From contig NC_015675.1 of the NCBI RefSeq assembly GCF_000176035.2, positions 5,026,001 to 5,090,000 of the forward strand: a DNA stretch of 64,000 bases, written 5' to 3'. The DNA comes from Mesorhizobium opportunistum WSM2075. Its GTDB lineage: Bacteria; Pseudomonadota; Alphaproteobacteria; Rhizobiales; Rhizobiaceae. The translations under genes were made by a program, and so were the position numbers. Shown piece after piece: positions 46,501 through 58,510 of the stretch. Position 1 is the stretch's first letter, and every line of letters starts with the position of its first letter. A model generated the notes under the pieces. That model ran no database searches and had not been told where the DNA came from. It was given only the letters and a program-made list of their open reading frames with translations.

Positions 46501-48291
46501 TCAGGCGTCCTTCTTGGTCGGTGCGACGCGCAGCGCCAGTTCGCGAAGCTGCTGCGGGCTCGCTTCCGAAGGCGCGTTCATCAGCAGGTCGTAGGCCTGC
46601 TGGTTCATCGGGAACATGGTAATCTCGCGCAGGTTCTTCGCTCCGACCAGCAGCATGACGACGCGGTCGACGCCGGCAGCCATGCCGCCATGCGGCGGCG
46701 CGCCGTACTGGAAGGCGCGGTAGAGGCCGCCAAAGCGCTCCTCGACCGTGGCACGGTCGAGCCCGACCGTCTCGAAGGCCTTGACCATGGTTTCGGGCAG
46801 ATGGTTGCGGATGCCGCCTGAGGCGATCTCGAAACCGTTGCAGACCATATCGTACTGGAACGCCTTGATCCCGAGCAGATCCTCGCCATTCAATGCATCG
46901 ATGCCGCCTTGCGGCATCGAGAACGGATTGTGGGCGAAGTCGATCTTCTTCTCCTCCTCGTTCCATTCGAAGAACGGGAAGTCGACGATCCAGCACAGTT
47001 CGAAGCGCTCGCGATCGACGAGGTTCAGCTCCTCGCCGGCGCGGGTACGCGCGGCACCGGCGAAGGAGACGAATTTCTTCGGATCGCCGGCGACGAAGAA
47101 GGCGGCATCGCCATCGGCAAGGCCGAGCTGTAGGCGGATCGCCTCGGTGCGTTCCTCGCCGATGTTCTTGGCGAGCGGACCGGCGCCTTCGAGCTTGTCG
47201 CCCTCCTTGCGCCAGAAGATGTAGCCCAGCCCCGGCTGGCCCTCGCCTTGCGCCCAGGAGTTCATGCGGTCGCAGAAGGCGCGGCTGCCGCCGGTCTTGG
47301 CCGGAATGCCCCAGACCTCGGCCTTCGGGTCGTTGGCCAGGATGTTGGCGAACACCTTGAAGCCCGAATCGCGAAAATGGTCGGAGACGGCCTGCATCTC
47401 GATCGGGTTGCGCAGGTCGGGCTTGTCGGAGCCGTATTTGCGCATGGCGACATCATAGGGGATGCGCTGGAATGTCTGCGTCACCGGCTTGCCGTTGGCG
47501 AAGGTCTCGAAGACCCCGCGCATCACCGGCTCCATGGTCGACAGCACGTCGTCCTGCTCGACGAAGCTCATCTCCAGGTCGAGCTGGTAGAATTCGCCGG
47601 GCAGACGGTCGGCGCGCGGATCCTCGTCGCGGAAGCAGGGCGCGATCTGGAAATAGCGGTCGAAGCCCGACACCATGATCAGCTGCTTGTACTGCTGCGG
47701 TGCCTGCGGCAATGCGTAGAAGGTGCCGGGATGGATGCGCGACGGCACCAGGAAGTCGCGCGCGCCTTCCGGCGAGGACGCGGTCAGGATCGGCGTCGAG
47801 AATTCGGTGAAGCCGACATCGGTCATGCGCTTGCGCATCTCGGCGATGATTTTCGTCCGCGCCACGATGTTCTTGTGCAGCGTGTCGCGGCGCAGGTCGA
47901 GGAAGCGATATTTCAGCCTGATGTCCTCAGGATAGTCCGGCTCGCCGAACACCGGCAGCGGCAGTTCCTTGGCCGCCGACAGCACCTCGATCTCGCGGGC
48001 GAAAATCTCGATCTCGCCGGTCGGCAGGTTGGCGTTCGTGGTCTCGGGCAAGCGTGCCTTGACCTCGCCGTCGACACGGATCACCCATTCGCCGCGCACG
48101 GTCTCGGCAACCTTGAAGGCCGGCGAATCGGGGTCGGCGACGATCTGGGTCAGGCCATAATGGTCGCGCAGGTCGATGAACAGCAGGCCGCCATGGTCGC
48201 GCACGCGATGCACCCAGCCCGACAAGCGAACGGTCGAGCCGACGTCGCTCTTTCTCAACTGGGCACAGGTGTGGCTGCGGTAACGGTGCAT
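46501..48291 (-). CDS. aspS: Aspartyl-tRNA synthetase
   Basis: Class II synthetase of 596 aa with bacterial GAD insert. The start [18 protein letters not shown] at 48291 matches the family; ATG at 48297 adds two residues. N-terminal OB fold ([15 protein letters not shown]), motif 2 [17 protein letters not shown] and motif 3 [16 protein letters not shown] are intact. Alphaproteobacteria without AsnRS often use a non-discriminating form, which cannot be decided here. Confidence 0.97.
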   Translation of the reverse strand: MHRYRSHTCAQLRKSDVGSTVRLSGWVHRVRDHGGLLFIDLRDHYGLTQIVADPDSPAFKVAETVRGEWVIRVDGEVKARLPETTNANLPTGEIEIFAREIEVLSAAKELPLPVFGEPDYPEDIRLKYRFLDLRRDTLHKNIVARTKIIAEMRKRMTDVGFTEFSTPILTASSPEGARDFLVPSRIHPGTFYALPQAPQQYKQLIMVSGFDRYFQIAPCFRDEDPRADRLPGEFYQLDLEMSFVEQDDVLSTMEPVMRGVFETFANGKPVTQTFQRIPYDVAMRKYGSDKPDLRNPIEMQAVSDHFRDSGFKVFANILANDPKAEVWGIPAKTGGSRAFCDRMNSWAQGEGQPGLGYIFWRKEGDKLEGAGPLAKNIGEERTEAIRLQLGLADGDAAFFVAGDPKKFVSFAGAARTRAGEELNLVDRERFELCWIVDFPFFEWNEEEKKIDFAHNPFSMPQGGIDALNGEDLLGIKAFQYDMVCNGFEIASGGIRNHLPETMVKAFETVGLDRATVEERFGGLYRAFQYGAPPHGGMAAGVDRVVMLLVGAKNLREITMFPMNQQAYDLLMNAPSEASPQQLRELALRVAPTKKDA

Positions 48292-48500
48292 GGTCATTGG
48301 TAAAGTCCGGGGTGCTGGGTTGCAGGCCGAAGCATCAAGCCCGGCCTCAAAATTTGCGCGAAAAGCGCATGGGAGGCCGGATTTGTCAAGGCAAGCGAGC
48401 GCAGCCGCCTGTTTCGACATCCCTTGTCGAAGCCCGGGTCGAAGCCCGGGCGAAAACTCGAAATCAGGGCACCCCGTTGGCGGATGCGCGGGCGACGGCT

Positions 48501-49259
48501 TCAAGCGAAGTGGATTTCAGCGCCCTGACGTTCGAATTCCGCAAGGATACTGGCCGGCGCGGTCTTGTCGACGACCAGATGGCGGATCGCTTCGGGGCCG
48601 GCGACACGATAGGGCGATGCAGTGGCCAGCTTGTCGTTGGTAACGGCGATGACGATGCCGCCGCTGTTCCTGGCCATGGCCCGCTTCACCTCGGCTTCCG
48701 CCGAATCGAAAGCGGTCACGCCTCTTGTGGCATCGAGACCGCAGGAGCCGAGGAAAAACAGATCGGCGCCAAGCTGCGCGACGGCGGCCAGCGTGTCGCC
48801 TCCGACGCAGGTTCCGAGTTCGCGGTCGAACCTTCCGCCCAGCACGATCAATTCGACCAGAGCGTGATCGGACAGGGCCGAGGCGACGCCGAGCGAATTG
48901 GTTGCTATGGTGAGTTCGAGGTCACGCGGAATGGCCTTGGCGATCGCGGCATTGGTGGTTCCGCCATCGATGAACAGGCTCTGCCCGCTGGAGAGCAGAG
49001 CCACCGCCGTCCGCGCCAGCCGCATCTTCTCCTCGACGGCATGGCTGCCGCGCAGGTTGATGGACGCCGCGGCGAATGGTGCGGGCGCGACCGCGCCGCC
49101 ATAGACGCGGCGGCATTGCCCGGCCTTTGCCAGCTCCCTCAGGTCGCGCCGGACCGTATCGTCCGATACACCGAAGCGAGTCGCCAGTTCGCCAGCCAAT
49201 ACCCGGCCCTCCGATGCAAGCCGGTCGCGAATGAGTTGGTGCCGTTCATCGGTCAGCAT
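48501..49259 (-). CDS. DeoR-family transcriptional regulator
   Basis: 252 aa. The N-terminal DeoR helix-turn-helix is [14 protein letters not shown], then [19 protein letters not shown]; the C-terminal DeoRC sensor has the sugar-phosphate pattern [15 protein letters not shown] and [23 protein letters not shown]. It is divergent from an MFS gene with 118 bp between, which contains a large inverted repeat, so it probably regulates that transporter in response to a phosphorylated sugar. Confidence 0.92.
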   Translation of the reverse strand: MLTDERHQLIRDRLASEGRVLAGELATRFGVSDDTVRRDLRELAKAGQCRRVYGGAVAPAPFAAASINLRGSHAVEEKMRLARTAVALLSSGQSLFIDGGTTNAAIAKAIPRDLELTIATNSLGVASALSDHALVELIVLGGRFDRELGTCVGGDTLAAVAQLGADLFFLGSCGLDATRGVTAFDSAEAEVKRAMARNSGGIVIAVTNDKLATASPYRVAGPEAIRHLVVDKTAPASILAEFERQGAEIHFA

Positions 49260-49285
49260 TGCACATTCCTATATTTTTGTGCACG

Positions 49286-49316
49286 TTCTTGCATGTTCTG
49301 CATGCTTATGCAAGAA
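49286..49316. promoter_or_regulatory. Candidate DeoR operator
   Basis: TTCTTGCAT (49286-49294) and ATGCAAGAA (49308-49316), a perfect nine-base inverted repeat with 13 bases between, amid further GTGCAC and TGCATG motifs. Lies between the divergent regulator and MFS genes. Confidence 0.65.
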
Positions 49317-49377
49317 GTCGACGCATCGGGCAGTCGAGCAGACCAGCCGCGGCTCCTCTTTCCTTGAAGGCATAGCG

Positions 49378-50610
49378 ATGACCCTTGGCCTCAGCCTCTC
49401 CCCTCAACACCGGGTCTATGCCGGCTTCGCGATCTATTCGTTTGCCATGGGCAACATCTTTCCGCGGCTGCCCGACATCAAGCACGCCATGGGCATCGAG
49501 GACGGCACGCTCGGCCTCAGCCTGATCGGAACGCCGATCGGCACCTTGACGGCGCTGACCCTTGCGACGCCGCTGCTCGAGCGCGTCGGCTTCCGCCGCG
49601 CGCTGCTTGCCTTGATCCCGCTGGTGGCGCTTGCCTATGCCATCGCCGTACATGCGAGGGGTCCGCTGGCGCTGTTCCTGATGCTCTTTCCGGTCGGCCT
49701 GATGATCGGCAGCGTCGAGATCATGCTCAATGTCGAAGCCGACAGAACGGAATTCCTGCTGAAACGCCGGATCATGAACAGGGCGCATTCGTTCTGGAGC
49801 ATGGGCTTCTTCGGCGCTGGCCTGTTCGGTGCAGCACTTGGGCATCTCGGTGTGTCGCCGCAACTGCACCTGGCTATTGTCGTGCCCATGGTCGCGATAT
49901 CCATGGCGCTGTTTCTCGGCGGTTACCAGCCGGCACCGGCCCGTTTCGCCAGCACCGGCGACAAGGCGCCCACCTTCGCGCGGCCAACGCTGCCGATCCT
50001 CGTCCTGGTGGCGGTGACGCTTTCTGCGATGCTGATGGAGGGCGCCAGCATCGACTGGTCGGCGATCTACATGCGCACCGTGTTCGATGCCGGCCCGTTC
50101 GTTGCCGGTTTCACCGTGGCGCTGTTTGCGTTTTCGCAGGCGACCACGCGCTTCTTCGCCGACAGCTTCGTCGATCGGCACTCGCCGAGCGGCGTGGCAC
50201 GGGTGCTGCTGGCCTGCATGGCGGCCGGCGTCTTCATGGTCTTCCTGTCGCCTTCGCCGCTGTTGTCCATGCTGGGTTTTGCTCTTCTAGGCATCGGCAC
50301 GAGCGCGCTCTTCCCACTGGCGATCTCTGCGGCCGCGCAGCGGACGGACCGGCCGGCGGCAATCAATGTCGCGGCGCTGTCGCAGATCTCCTTCGTCGCC
50401 TTCCTGCTCGGGCCGCCGCTGCTCGGCTTCGTCTCGGACCATTGGGGCATCCGCTCGGCCTTCGGCATCGGCATTCCGTTCATTGCGCTCAGCCTGCTAA
50501 CCGCCGGCGCGCTTGGCCGACGGGCGCCCTCGGAGAAGCCAGCGGCGACGTCCAACGAGGCCTCCGGCCTGGCGCGGCGGAAAATACCGGCGCGGACCGG
50601 CGAGGCCTGA
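49378..50610 (+). CDS. MFS transporter (sugar-permease-like)
   Basis: 410 aa, twelve hydrophobic segments. The ATG at 49378 (MTLGLSLSPQHRVYAGF) follows GAAGG; upstream frame is the antisense of the DeoR gene. Features include YSFAMGNIFPRLPDIKHAMG in the first span region and MNRAHSFWSMGFFGAGLFG in mid-protein, as in YbjJ/fucose-permease relatives. Likely target of the divergent DeoR regulator. The C-terminal tail after residue 385 is charged and cytoplasmic. Confidence 0.87.
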   Translation: MTLGLSLSPQHRVYAGFAIYSFAMGNIFPRLPDIKHAMGIEDGTLGLSLIGTPIGTLTALTLATPLLERVGFRRALLALIPLVALAYAIAVHARGPLALFLMLFPVGLMIGSVEIMLNVEADRTEFLLKRRIMNRAHSFWSMGFFGAGLFGAALGHLGVSPQLHLAIVVPMVAISMALFLGGYQPAPARFASTGDKAPTFARPTLPILVLVAVTLSAMLMEGASIDWSAIYMRTVFDAGPFVAGFTVALFAFSQATTRFFADSFVDRHSPSGVARVLLACMAAGVFMVFLSPSPLLSMLGFALLGIGTSALFPLAISAAAQRTDRPAAINVAALSQISFVAFLLGPPLLGFVSDHWGIRSAFGIGIPFIALSLLTAGALGRRAPSEKPAATSNEASGLARRKIPARTGEA

Positions 50611-50705
50611 GGAGCACGCGCCCTGTTGGCGACCTGGAATTGCCGCTGGCATTGACCAGGGCAATGTTTCAAGAAGGGATCACCGATACGTGATCGTCCT
50701 TTTAC

Positions 50706-51950
50706 ATGTCTTCCATCCGCCCCTTGATCCCGCTTCTTCTCGCCGCAGGCATCCTGCTCGGCGGCAATGGGCTGCAGAGCACGCTGATCGCGCTGCGCGG
50801 TGCGCAGGAAGGGTTTTCCGCCTCCGACATCGGCCTGATGGGCACCTTCTATTTCGCCGGTTTCCTGCTCGGCTGCCTGGCCATCACCCGCATCATGAAG
50901 GCGGTCGGCCATATCAGGGCGTTTTCGGCGCTAGCGGCGATCGCCTCGGTCGGCACCTTGCTGCTAGTGCTGGTCCTCGATCCGGTGATGTGGTGCGCGG
51001 TGCGCTTTGCCGGCGGCTTCTGCTTCGCCGGGCTGTTCACGATCGTGGAAAGCTGGCTCAATTCCGGCGTCAGCAACCACGACCGCGCCCGCGTACTGGC
51101 GATCTACCGGATGGTCGATACCGGTTCGGTGACCGGCGCCCAGTTCCTGATCCCGGTCTTCGGCGCCGGCGGCTTCACCATCTTCGCCATCATGTCGATC
51201 ATGATCACGCTGTCGCTGGTGCCGGTTTCCCTCGGCGACCGATCCAACCCGACGCCACCGGAGGGGGTCAAGCTCGACCTGGCGCGCGTCTGGCGGATTT
51301 CACCGCTGGGCTGCTTCGGCTGCATCGCCGTGGGCGTCACCAACAGCGCGTTTCGCACGCTCTCACCTGTTTATGCCGAGCAGATCGGCATGTCGGTCGC
51401 CGATGTCGTCACCTTCGTCAGCGTCGGCATTTTCGGCGGCGCCATCATCCAGTATCCGCTGGGCTACCTCTCCGACCGCTGGGACCGGCGCCGGGTGCTG
51501 TTGATGACCACCTGCTGCGCGATGCTTTCGGCCCTAGCGCTGGTGTTCATCGCCGGCAGCAACCCCGCGCTCAACTTCGTCATCATCTTCATCTTCGGCT
51601 GTTTCGCCATGCCGCTCTATTCGCTGTCGGCGGCGCATTCCAACGACCGCGCCGACACTGGCGAGTTCGTGCTGATCAACGCGGCGCTGATGCTGTTCTA
51701 CTCATTCGGCGCCATCGGCGGCCCTTTCGCCGCCTCGACCGCGATGCAGTATTTCGGGCCGAGCGCGCTGTTCGTGTTCAGCGCCATGGTCTACGCGATC
51801 TTCATCGCCGTCATCCTCTACCGCATGCAGGCACGGTCCGGCGTGCCAGCGGGCAAGCGCAGCCGTTTCACCGCATTGTTGCGCACTTCCACCGTTTTCG
51901 CACGGCTGGCCAGAAGAAACGGCGATCCGGACGGCCCGGAAAAGCCGTGA
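50706..51950 (+). CDS. MFS transporter, YcaD-like
   Basis: 414 aa with twelve spans; starts at ATG 50706 (MSSIRPLIPLLLAAGILLGG). Conserved AHSNDRADTGEFVLINAALML near residue 320 and VESWLNSGVSNHDRARVLAIY in the first half are characteristic of the YcaD/YfkF subgroup. 95 bp separates it from the preceding MFS gene, with no shared operator evident. Substrate unknown. Confidence 0.85.
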   Translation: MSSIRPLIPLLLAAGILLGGNGLQSTLIALRGAQEGFSASDIGLMGTFYFAGFLLGCLAITRIMKAVGHIRAFSALAAIASVGTLLLVLVLDPVMWCAVRFAGGFCFAGLFTIVESWLNSGVSNHDRARVLAIYRMVDTGSVTGAQFLIPVFGAGGFTIFAIMSIMITLSLVPVSLGDRSNPTPPEGVKLDLARVWRISPLGCFGCIAVGVTNSAFRTLSPVYAEQIGMSVADVVTFVSVGIFGGAIIQYPLGYLSDRWDRRRVLLMTTCCAMLSALALVFIAGSNPALNFVIIFIFGCFAMPLYSLSAAHSNDRADTGEFVLINAALMLFYSFGAIGGPFAASTAMQYFGPSALFVFSAMVYAIFIAVILYRMQARSGVPAGKRSRFTALLRTSTVFARLARRNGDPDGPEKP

Positions 51951-52025
51951 CGAGGGTGCCACGGCTTGACGAAAGCCTTCCCGGCTGAAATCTAGGAAGA
52001 CCCTACTCCTGCCAAAAGCGATTTG

Positions 52026-53177
52026 ATGCACGTCATCACCACCCAGAAAGAACTCGAGACCGCTCTCGCCGCTTTCGAAAAGTCGGATTTCGTCACCGTC
52101 GACACCGAATTCATCCGCGAGACGACCTTCTGGCCAATCCTGTGCCTGATCCAGATGGCCGCGCCGGGCGTGACGGCGCTGATCGATCCCTTGTCATCGG
52201 ACATCGACCTGAGGCCGTTCTTCAAGCTGATGGCCAACGAGGCGGTGGTCAAAGTCTTCCACGCCGCCAGGCAGGACATCGAAATCATCGTCCATCTCGG
52301 CGACCTGGTTCCGCATCCCGTCTTCGATACACAGGTCGCGGCGATGGTCTGCGGCTTCGGCGACAGCGTTTCCTATGATCAGCTGGTGCAGCGCATCACC
52401 GGCGCGCGGCTCGACAAGTCGTCGCGCTTCACCGACTGGCGCCACCGGCCGCTTTCCGACAAGCAGCTCGATTATGCGCTGGCCGACGTCACCCATCTGA
52501 TCGAGGTCTATCAGCACCTCAACGCCGAACTGGCGCGGGAAAACCGCGCCCACTGGCTGAACGAGGAAATGGACGTGCTGACCTCGCGCGAGACCTACGA
52601 TCCGCATCCCGAGGACGCCTGGAAGCGGCTGAAGATGCGGCTGCGCAAGCCGCAGGAACTGGCGATCGTGCAGGCCGTGGCGGCATGGCGCGAGCGCGAG
52701 GCCAGGGAACGCGACGTGCCGCGTGGCCGGGTGCTCAAGGACGACGCGATCTACGAGGTGGCGCAGCAGGCGCCGCGCGATGCGGCGGCCCTTGCCAAGC
52801 TGCGCACGACGCCGAAGGGCTGGGAGCGGTCATCGACGGCGACGGCGCTGCTCGGCGCCGTCAACACGGCGCTAGCCTTGCCCAAGGAGCAGATGCCGAA
52901 GCTGCCGAAGAGTTTCCAACCGCCCGAGGGATCGAGCGCTGCCGCGGAACTGTTGAAAGTGCTGCTCAGGATCATCGCCGAAAAGCAGGGCGTGGCTTCG
53001 AAAGTGCTGGCCTCCAGCGACGATATCGACCGTATCGCGGCCGAAGGCGAGGAGGCCGACGTGCCGGCCCTGCAAGGTTGGCGGCGCGCCGTGTTCGGCG
53101 AAGCGGCGCTGAAGCTGGTTCGCGGCGAGATCGGCATCAAGTTCGACAAGCGCAAGATCGCGGTCTTCGATTTGTAG
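52026..53177 (+). CDS. rnd: Ribonuclease D
   Basis: 3' exoribonuclease for tRNA maturation (383 aa). ATG at 52026 (MHVITTQKELETALAAF). DEDD catalytic motifs: FVTVDTEFIRETTFWP near residue 25, FHAARQDIEIIVHLG near 83, and DKQLDYALADVTHLIEVY near 150; the C-terminal HRDC region (AIVQAVAAWREREA onward) binds RNA. Normal length. Encoded near aspS in many alphaproteobacteria; here regulators and transporters lie between. Confidence 0.95.
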   Translation: MHVITTQKELETALAAFEKSDFVTVDTEFIRETTFWPILCLIQMAAPGVTALIDPLSSDIDLRPFFKLMANEAVVKVFHAARQDIEIIVHLGDLVPHPVFDTQVAAMVCGFGDSVSYDQLVQRITGARLDKSSRFTDWRHRPLSDKQLDYALADVTHLIEVYQHLNAELARENRAHWLNEEMDVLTSRETYDPHPEDAWKRLKMRLRKPQELAIVQAVAAWREREARERDVPRGRVLKDDAIYEVAQQAPRDAAALAKLRTTPKGWERSSTATALLGAVNTALALPKEQMPKLPKSFQPPEGSSAAAELLKVLLRIIAEKQGVASKVLASSDDIDRIAAEGEEADVPALQGWRRAVFGEAALKLVRGEIGIKFDKRKIAVFDL

Positions 53178-53187
53178 GAATAGCGTA

Positions 53188-53240
53188 CCCCCGCCCGCTC
53201 CGCTTTGCGGAGTGACCCTCCCACAAGGGAGAGGGTCAGA
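53188..53240. repeat. Palindromic repeat fragment between convergent genes
   Basis: CTCCGC ttt GCGGAG and GACCCTC ... GAGGGTC hairpins adjacent to each other, related in style to the dispersed intergenic repeat. Lies between rnd and the MAPEG gene and may end both transcripts. Confidence 0.6.
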
Positions 53241-53244
53241 CTGT

Positions 53245-53664
53245 TCAAACCACCCCAAGCAGGTGCAGCGCGCACCAGATCCAGCCCAGCAGGATAACCC
53301 CGGCACCTATAACGAAAGAGCGGTTGCGCAGCAGTAGGTTGTTGCTGGTCAGGTGAACCCAGGCGTGGACATAGCGCGAGGCGACGAAGATCCACATCAG
53401 CGCGAGCGTCAGATAGTTGACGCCGTTGGTGGCATGCAGCGTCAGGCACAGCACGTAGAACAGCACCGGCAGTTCGAACTGGTTGCTGAGATTGGCGGCG
53501 ACCGTGGCGCTGGACGCCGGCTCGGTCGAGCGCATCTTGTATTGACCGACCTTGGCCTCTCCCGACTTGACCGCGCCATATCTGCGGCGGCCGAGGACAC
53601 AGTAGACGATGTAGATCAGCAGCACGTGGGCCAGGACAGGCCAGAAGATCGTCGTCTGGTTCAT
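53245..53664 (-). CDS. MAPEG family membrane protein
   Basis: 139 aa with four hydrophobic segments. The ATG at 53664 (MNQTTIFWPVLAHVLLIYI) is before the first span. The conserved ANLSNQFELPVLFYVLCL segment, with Asn-Glu pattern, and HVHLTSNN-like HAWVHLTSNNLLLRN fit MAPEG proteins (glutathione-dependent enzymes). Bacterial members are mostly uncharacterised. Confidence 0.82.
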   Translation of the reverse strand: MNQTTIFWPVLAHVLLIYIVYCVLGRRRYGAVKSGEAKVGQYKMRSTEPASSATVAANLSNQFELPVLFYVLCLTLHATNGVNYLTLALMWIFVASRYVHAWVHLTSNNLLLRNRSFVIGAGVILLGWIWCALHLLGVV

Positions 53665-53707
53665 GACACGCCCCCTGCCCGGTAAATGCCCGCTCTCCGG
53701 TCCGGCA

Positions 53708-55793
<2,086 letters not shown>

Positions 55794-55918
55794 TTAGAAT
55801 GCATGAAAGGCGCTGGACCGGAATGGACAGCGCCGACTCGTTATTCCCTTTCAGGATTGGCGCTGGCTGGTAACACGTCGTGGCGCCGATGAAAAGCCGA
55901 TCGTTGCGCCCGGCGCGT

Positions 55919-56374
55919 CTATTCGGCGGACTCTCCCACGAGAGCATTCAGCAAGGCATGGCGCGGCGATGCGAAAGGATTGACGACAGTTACCCCTCCC
56001 CATGTGAAGCCGTCCTGCAGATCTTCCGAAAGCAGCAGCCGGCAACCGGCTTGCGAGGCGGCGGAGAGAATGACCGCATCCCAAATGCTGAAGCGATGGT
56101 CCGTCGCCAGATCAGCCGCCATCATCATCACGTCCTGCGTTGTCGCGGCAACCGCAAACGCATCGCGCCAGCTCAGAAGGGCATCCCGGGCCTCGACAGG
56201 CGGTCTTGCGGACTTGCGGACGAGAACATTGTACAATTCACCAAGGACCTGAACGGGAATAATGGCGGCCTCTTGCGGGACCTTGCGCATCAACTCGAGA
56301 ACGGTGTCGCGCTTCTCTACACCGTTGACCCCTTCCGCATAGGCAAGGACATTGGTGTCGAGCGCGACCTTCAC
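55919..56374 (-). CDS. PIN-domain toxin (VapC-like)
   Basis: 151 aa. The acidic active-site residues are in MKVALDTNVLAYAEG (Asp6), VLGELYNVLVRK (Glu) and FSIWDAVILSAAS (Asp), giving a Mg2+-dependent ribonuclease site. The ATG overlaps the antitoxin stop (ATGA). PIN toxins usually cleave tRNA or rRNA; the target cannot be predicted. It lies between guaB and the divergent exporter gene. Confidence 0.87.
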   Translation of the reverse strand: MKVALDTNVLAYAEGVNGVEKRDTVLELMRKVPQEAAIIPVQVLGELYNVLVRKSARPPVEARDALLSWRDAFAVAATTQDVMMMAADLATDHRFSIWDAVILSAASQAGCRLLLSEDLQDGFTWGGVTVVNPFASPRHALLNALVGESAE

Positions 56375-56616
56375 CGCTCGTCCTCGTAAAGCTCATCGCG
56401 GGTCCAGCGCCCAACATCAGTCGCAGGCTGGCGTTCGAGGCGCGACAGCAGCGCTGCGCGCGAGCGGGAGACCACCCCCTCTTGTTGATCCGCGGGCACG
56501 ATCCGCGCCACGGGGCGTCCGTGACTGGTCACGACGTAGCTTTGTCCTTCGCGAACACCGCGCAGGATGAGCGAGAACTTGCGGTTGGCATCGGCTGCCG
56601 AAACGGCTTCTTCCAT
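56371..56616 (-). CDS. Phd/YefM-family antitoxin
   Basis: 81 aa from the ATG at 56616 (MEEAVSAADANRKFSLIL). The N-terminal Phd fold is followed by VTSHGRPVARIVPAD, the family hallmark, and a C-terminal helix TRDELYEDER that would contact the toxin. An inverted repeat lies just upstream, suggesting autoregulation. Longer in-frame ORF upstream runs into the exporter promoter region and is not used. Confidence 0.83.
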   Translation of the reverse strand: MEEAVSAADANRKFSLILRGVREGQSYVVTSHGRPVARIVPADQQEGVVSRSRAALLSRLERQPATDVGRWTRDELYEDER

Positions 56617-56631
56617 GATACGGCCTATATA

Positions 56632-56648
56632 GTAGTTATTATCACTAC
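56632..56648 (-). promoter_or_regulatory. Candidate operator of the Phd/PIN pair
   Basis: GTAGT (56632-56636) and ACTAC (56644-56648) around an AT-rich core, 16 bp before the antitoxin ATG. A -10-like TATATAG lies beside it. Confidence 0.45.
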
Positions 56649-56803
56649 AATAATGAGGCGCACCGTTTTCCGCAAGCTTCTCATCGCCGCCCACCGCCCT
56701 GGAATGCGGCCGCCAGTCTCTCGGGCAGGCCAGGAGAGCCGTCGCCGTCTCGGCCCGGTCGCACAAAAGTGACAGCAAATTAACACGACATCGGTGTCCG
56801 GCC

Positions 56804-58306
56804 GTGATAACCGCCCCCTTGTATCGGCTTGCCCCCTTTCTAGACAAGAAGTGGGCCGGAAAGAAATCTGAAACGGCCACGCTCGTGAACCGCACCATCC
56901 CGCTCATACTGGCGGTCGCTCTTTTCATGGAAAACATGGATTCGACCGTGATCGCGACATCGCTGCCGGCGATCGCCATCGACATCCACACCAGCCCGAT
57001 CGCACTCAAGCTGGCGCTGACGGCCTATCTGGTGTCGCTGGCGATCTTCATTCCGATCAGCGGCTGGATGGCCGACCGCTTCGGCGCCAAGAACGTCTTT
57101 CGTGCCGCGATCGCGGTGTTCATCGCCGGCTCGATCGCCTGCGCTCTCTCCGGTTCGCTGCCGGCCTTCGTGGTCTCGCGGTTCTTGCAAGGCATTGGCG
57201 GCGCCATGATGACGCCGGTCGGGCGCCTCGTGCTGGTACGCGCCACACCCAAGAGCGAACTGGTCGCCGCCATGTCGTGGCTGACCGTTCCCGCATTGGT
57301 CGGTCCGCTGGTCGGACCGCCGGTCGGCGGCTTCATCACCACCTACTTCACCTGGCACTGGATCTTCCTGATCAACGTGCCGATCGGCCTGATCGGCATC
57401 TGGCTCGCCACCCGCTTCCTGCCGGAAACCGAATCGATGGAAACGCCGCCACTCGATTTCATCGGTTTCGTGCTGAGCGGGCTGGCGGCATCCGGCGTCG
57501 TGTTCGGCCTCTCGGTGGTCAGCCTGCCCTATCTGCCGCCGGCGACCGGTTTCATCACCGTCGCTGTCGGCCTGTTGTCGGGCGCGCTCTACCTGATGCA
57601 TGCGCGCCGCGCGAAAAACCCCTTGCTGGCGCTCGACCTGTTCCGCAACCAGGTGTTCCGCTCGTCGGTGCTTGGCGGTTCTCTGTTTCGCATCGGCATC
57701 GGTGCGGTGCCGTTCCTGCTGCCGCTGATGTTCCAGATCGGCTTCGGGCTGACGCCGTTCCAGTCCGGCATGATCACCTTCGTCTCGGCGATCGGCGCCA
57801 TCGGCATGAAATTCGTCACCGCGCTGATCTTTCGCGTTGCCGGCTTCCGCCGCGTGCTGATCGTCGGCTCGCTGGTGGCGGCGGGGTCGATCGCCATCAA
57901 CGGCCTGTTCACCCCCGACACGCCCTATCTGCTGATGCTGGCCATGCTGTTGGTCGGCGGCTTCATCCGCTCGATGTTCTTCACCGGCGTCAACGCCCTC
58001 GCCTATGCGGAGGTTTCGGCCGAGGATACCAGCAAGGCGACGCCGATCGCCGCCGTCTTCCAGCAATTGTCGATCGCGCTCGGTGTGGCGGTTGCGGGCG
58101 GCATCCTGGAAGTGTCTACGAGCATCCATGGCGGATCGCTGATGCTGGCCGATTTCCACCTCGCCTTTTTCATCGTCGCCGCGATTTCGGCCGCCGCGTC
58201 GCTGTCGTTCATGCGCCTGGCGCCCGATGCCGGCAACGCCGTCTCCGGCCATGGCCGGCTGACCACGCCCAAGACGCTGGAACCGGTGAGATCGCCGGGG
58301 GAGTGA
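56804..58306 (+). CDS. DHA2-type MFS drug exporter
   Basis: 500 aa with about fourteen hydrophobic segments, as in EmrB/QacA-like exporters. Start is a GTG at 56804; a second GTG at 56885 (VNRTIPLILAV) is a possible alternative. Motif A GWMADRFGAKNVFRAA lies near residue 80, motif C LVGPLVGPPVGGFITTYF near 165, and the D-containing SLAFFMENMDSTVIATSLPA-like first span is conserved. Probably exports toxic compounds; divergent from the toxin-antitoxin pair. Confidence 0.87.
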   Translation: MITAPLYRLAPFLDKKWAGKKSETATLVNRTIPLILAVALFMENMDSTVIATSLPAIAIDIHTSPIALKLALTAYLVSLAIFIPISGWMADRFGAKNVFRAAIAVFIAGSIACALSGSLPAFVVSRFLQGIGGAMMTPVGRLVLVRATPKSELVAAMSWLTVPALVGPLVGPPVGGFITTYFTWHWIFLINVPIGLIGIWLATRFLPETESMETPPLDFIGFVLSGLAASGVVFGLSVVSLPYLPPATGFITVAVGLLSGALYLMHARRAKNPLLALDLFRNQVFRSSVLGGSLFRIGIGAVPFLLPLMFQIGFGLTPFQSGMITFVSAIGAIGMKFVTALIFRVAGFRRVLIVGSLVAAGSIAINGLFTPDTPYLLMLAMLLVGGFIRSMFFTGVNALAYAEVSAEDTSKATPIAAVFQQLSIALGVAVAGGILEVSTSIHGGSLMLADFHLAFFIVAAISAAASLSFMRLAPDAGNAVSGHGRLTTPKTLEPVRSPGE

Positions 58307-58314
58307 ATTTTTTG

Positions 58315-58497
58315 ACCCCGGCGGGACAGCACCCCCCTCTGGCCTGCCGGCCATCTCCCCCGCAAGGAGGGAGATCGGATGTCGCCTCGGCCTTCGCCAA
58401 TCACCAACATTGGAAGGCTGGCTAGGCGATGAAGCTGCCAATCTCCCCCCTTGCGGGGGAGATGTCCGGCAGGACAGAGGGGGGTGTGAAGGATCGC
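58315..58497. repeat. Inverted pair of RIME-like elements
   Basis: Copies at about 58315-58380 and 58439-58497 in opposite orientation, nearly identical to those at 4591-4800 (GGGACAGCACCCCCCTCTGG, then GAGGGGGGTGTGAAGGATCG at the far end). They fill the gap between convergent exporter and rlmE genes. Confidence 0.87.
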
Positions 58498-58510
58498 TAC
58501 CAAGCGTCTT

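Noticed and set aside
56840..58441. 533-codon minus-strand frame opposite the DHA2 exporter
   Set aside because: Charged low-complexity translation of antisense DNA; the exporter frame has all membrane motifs.
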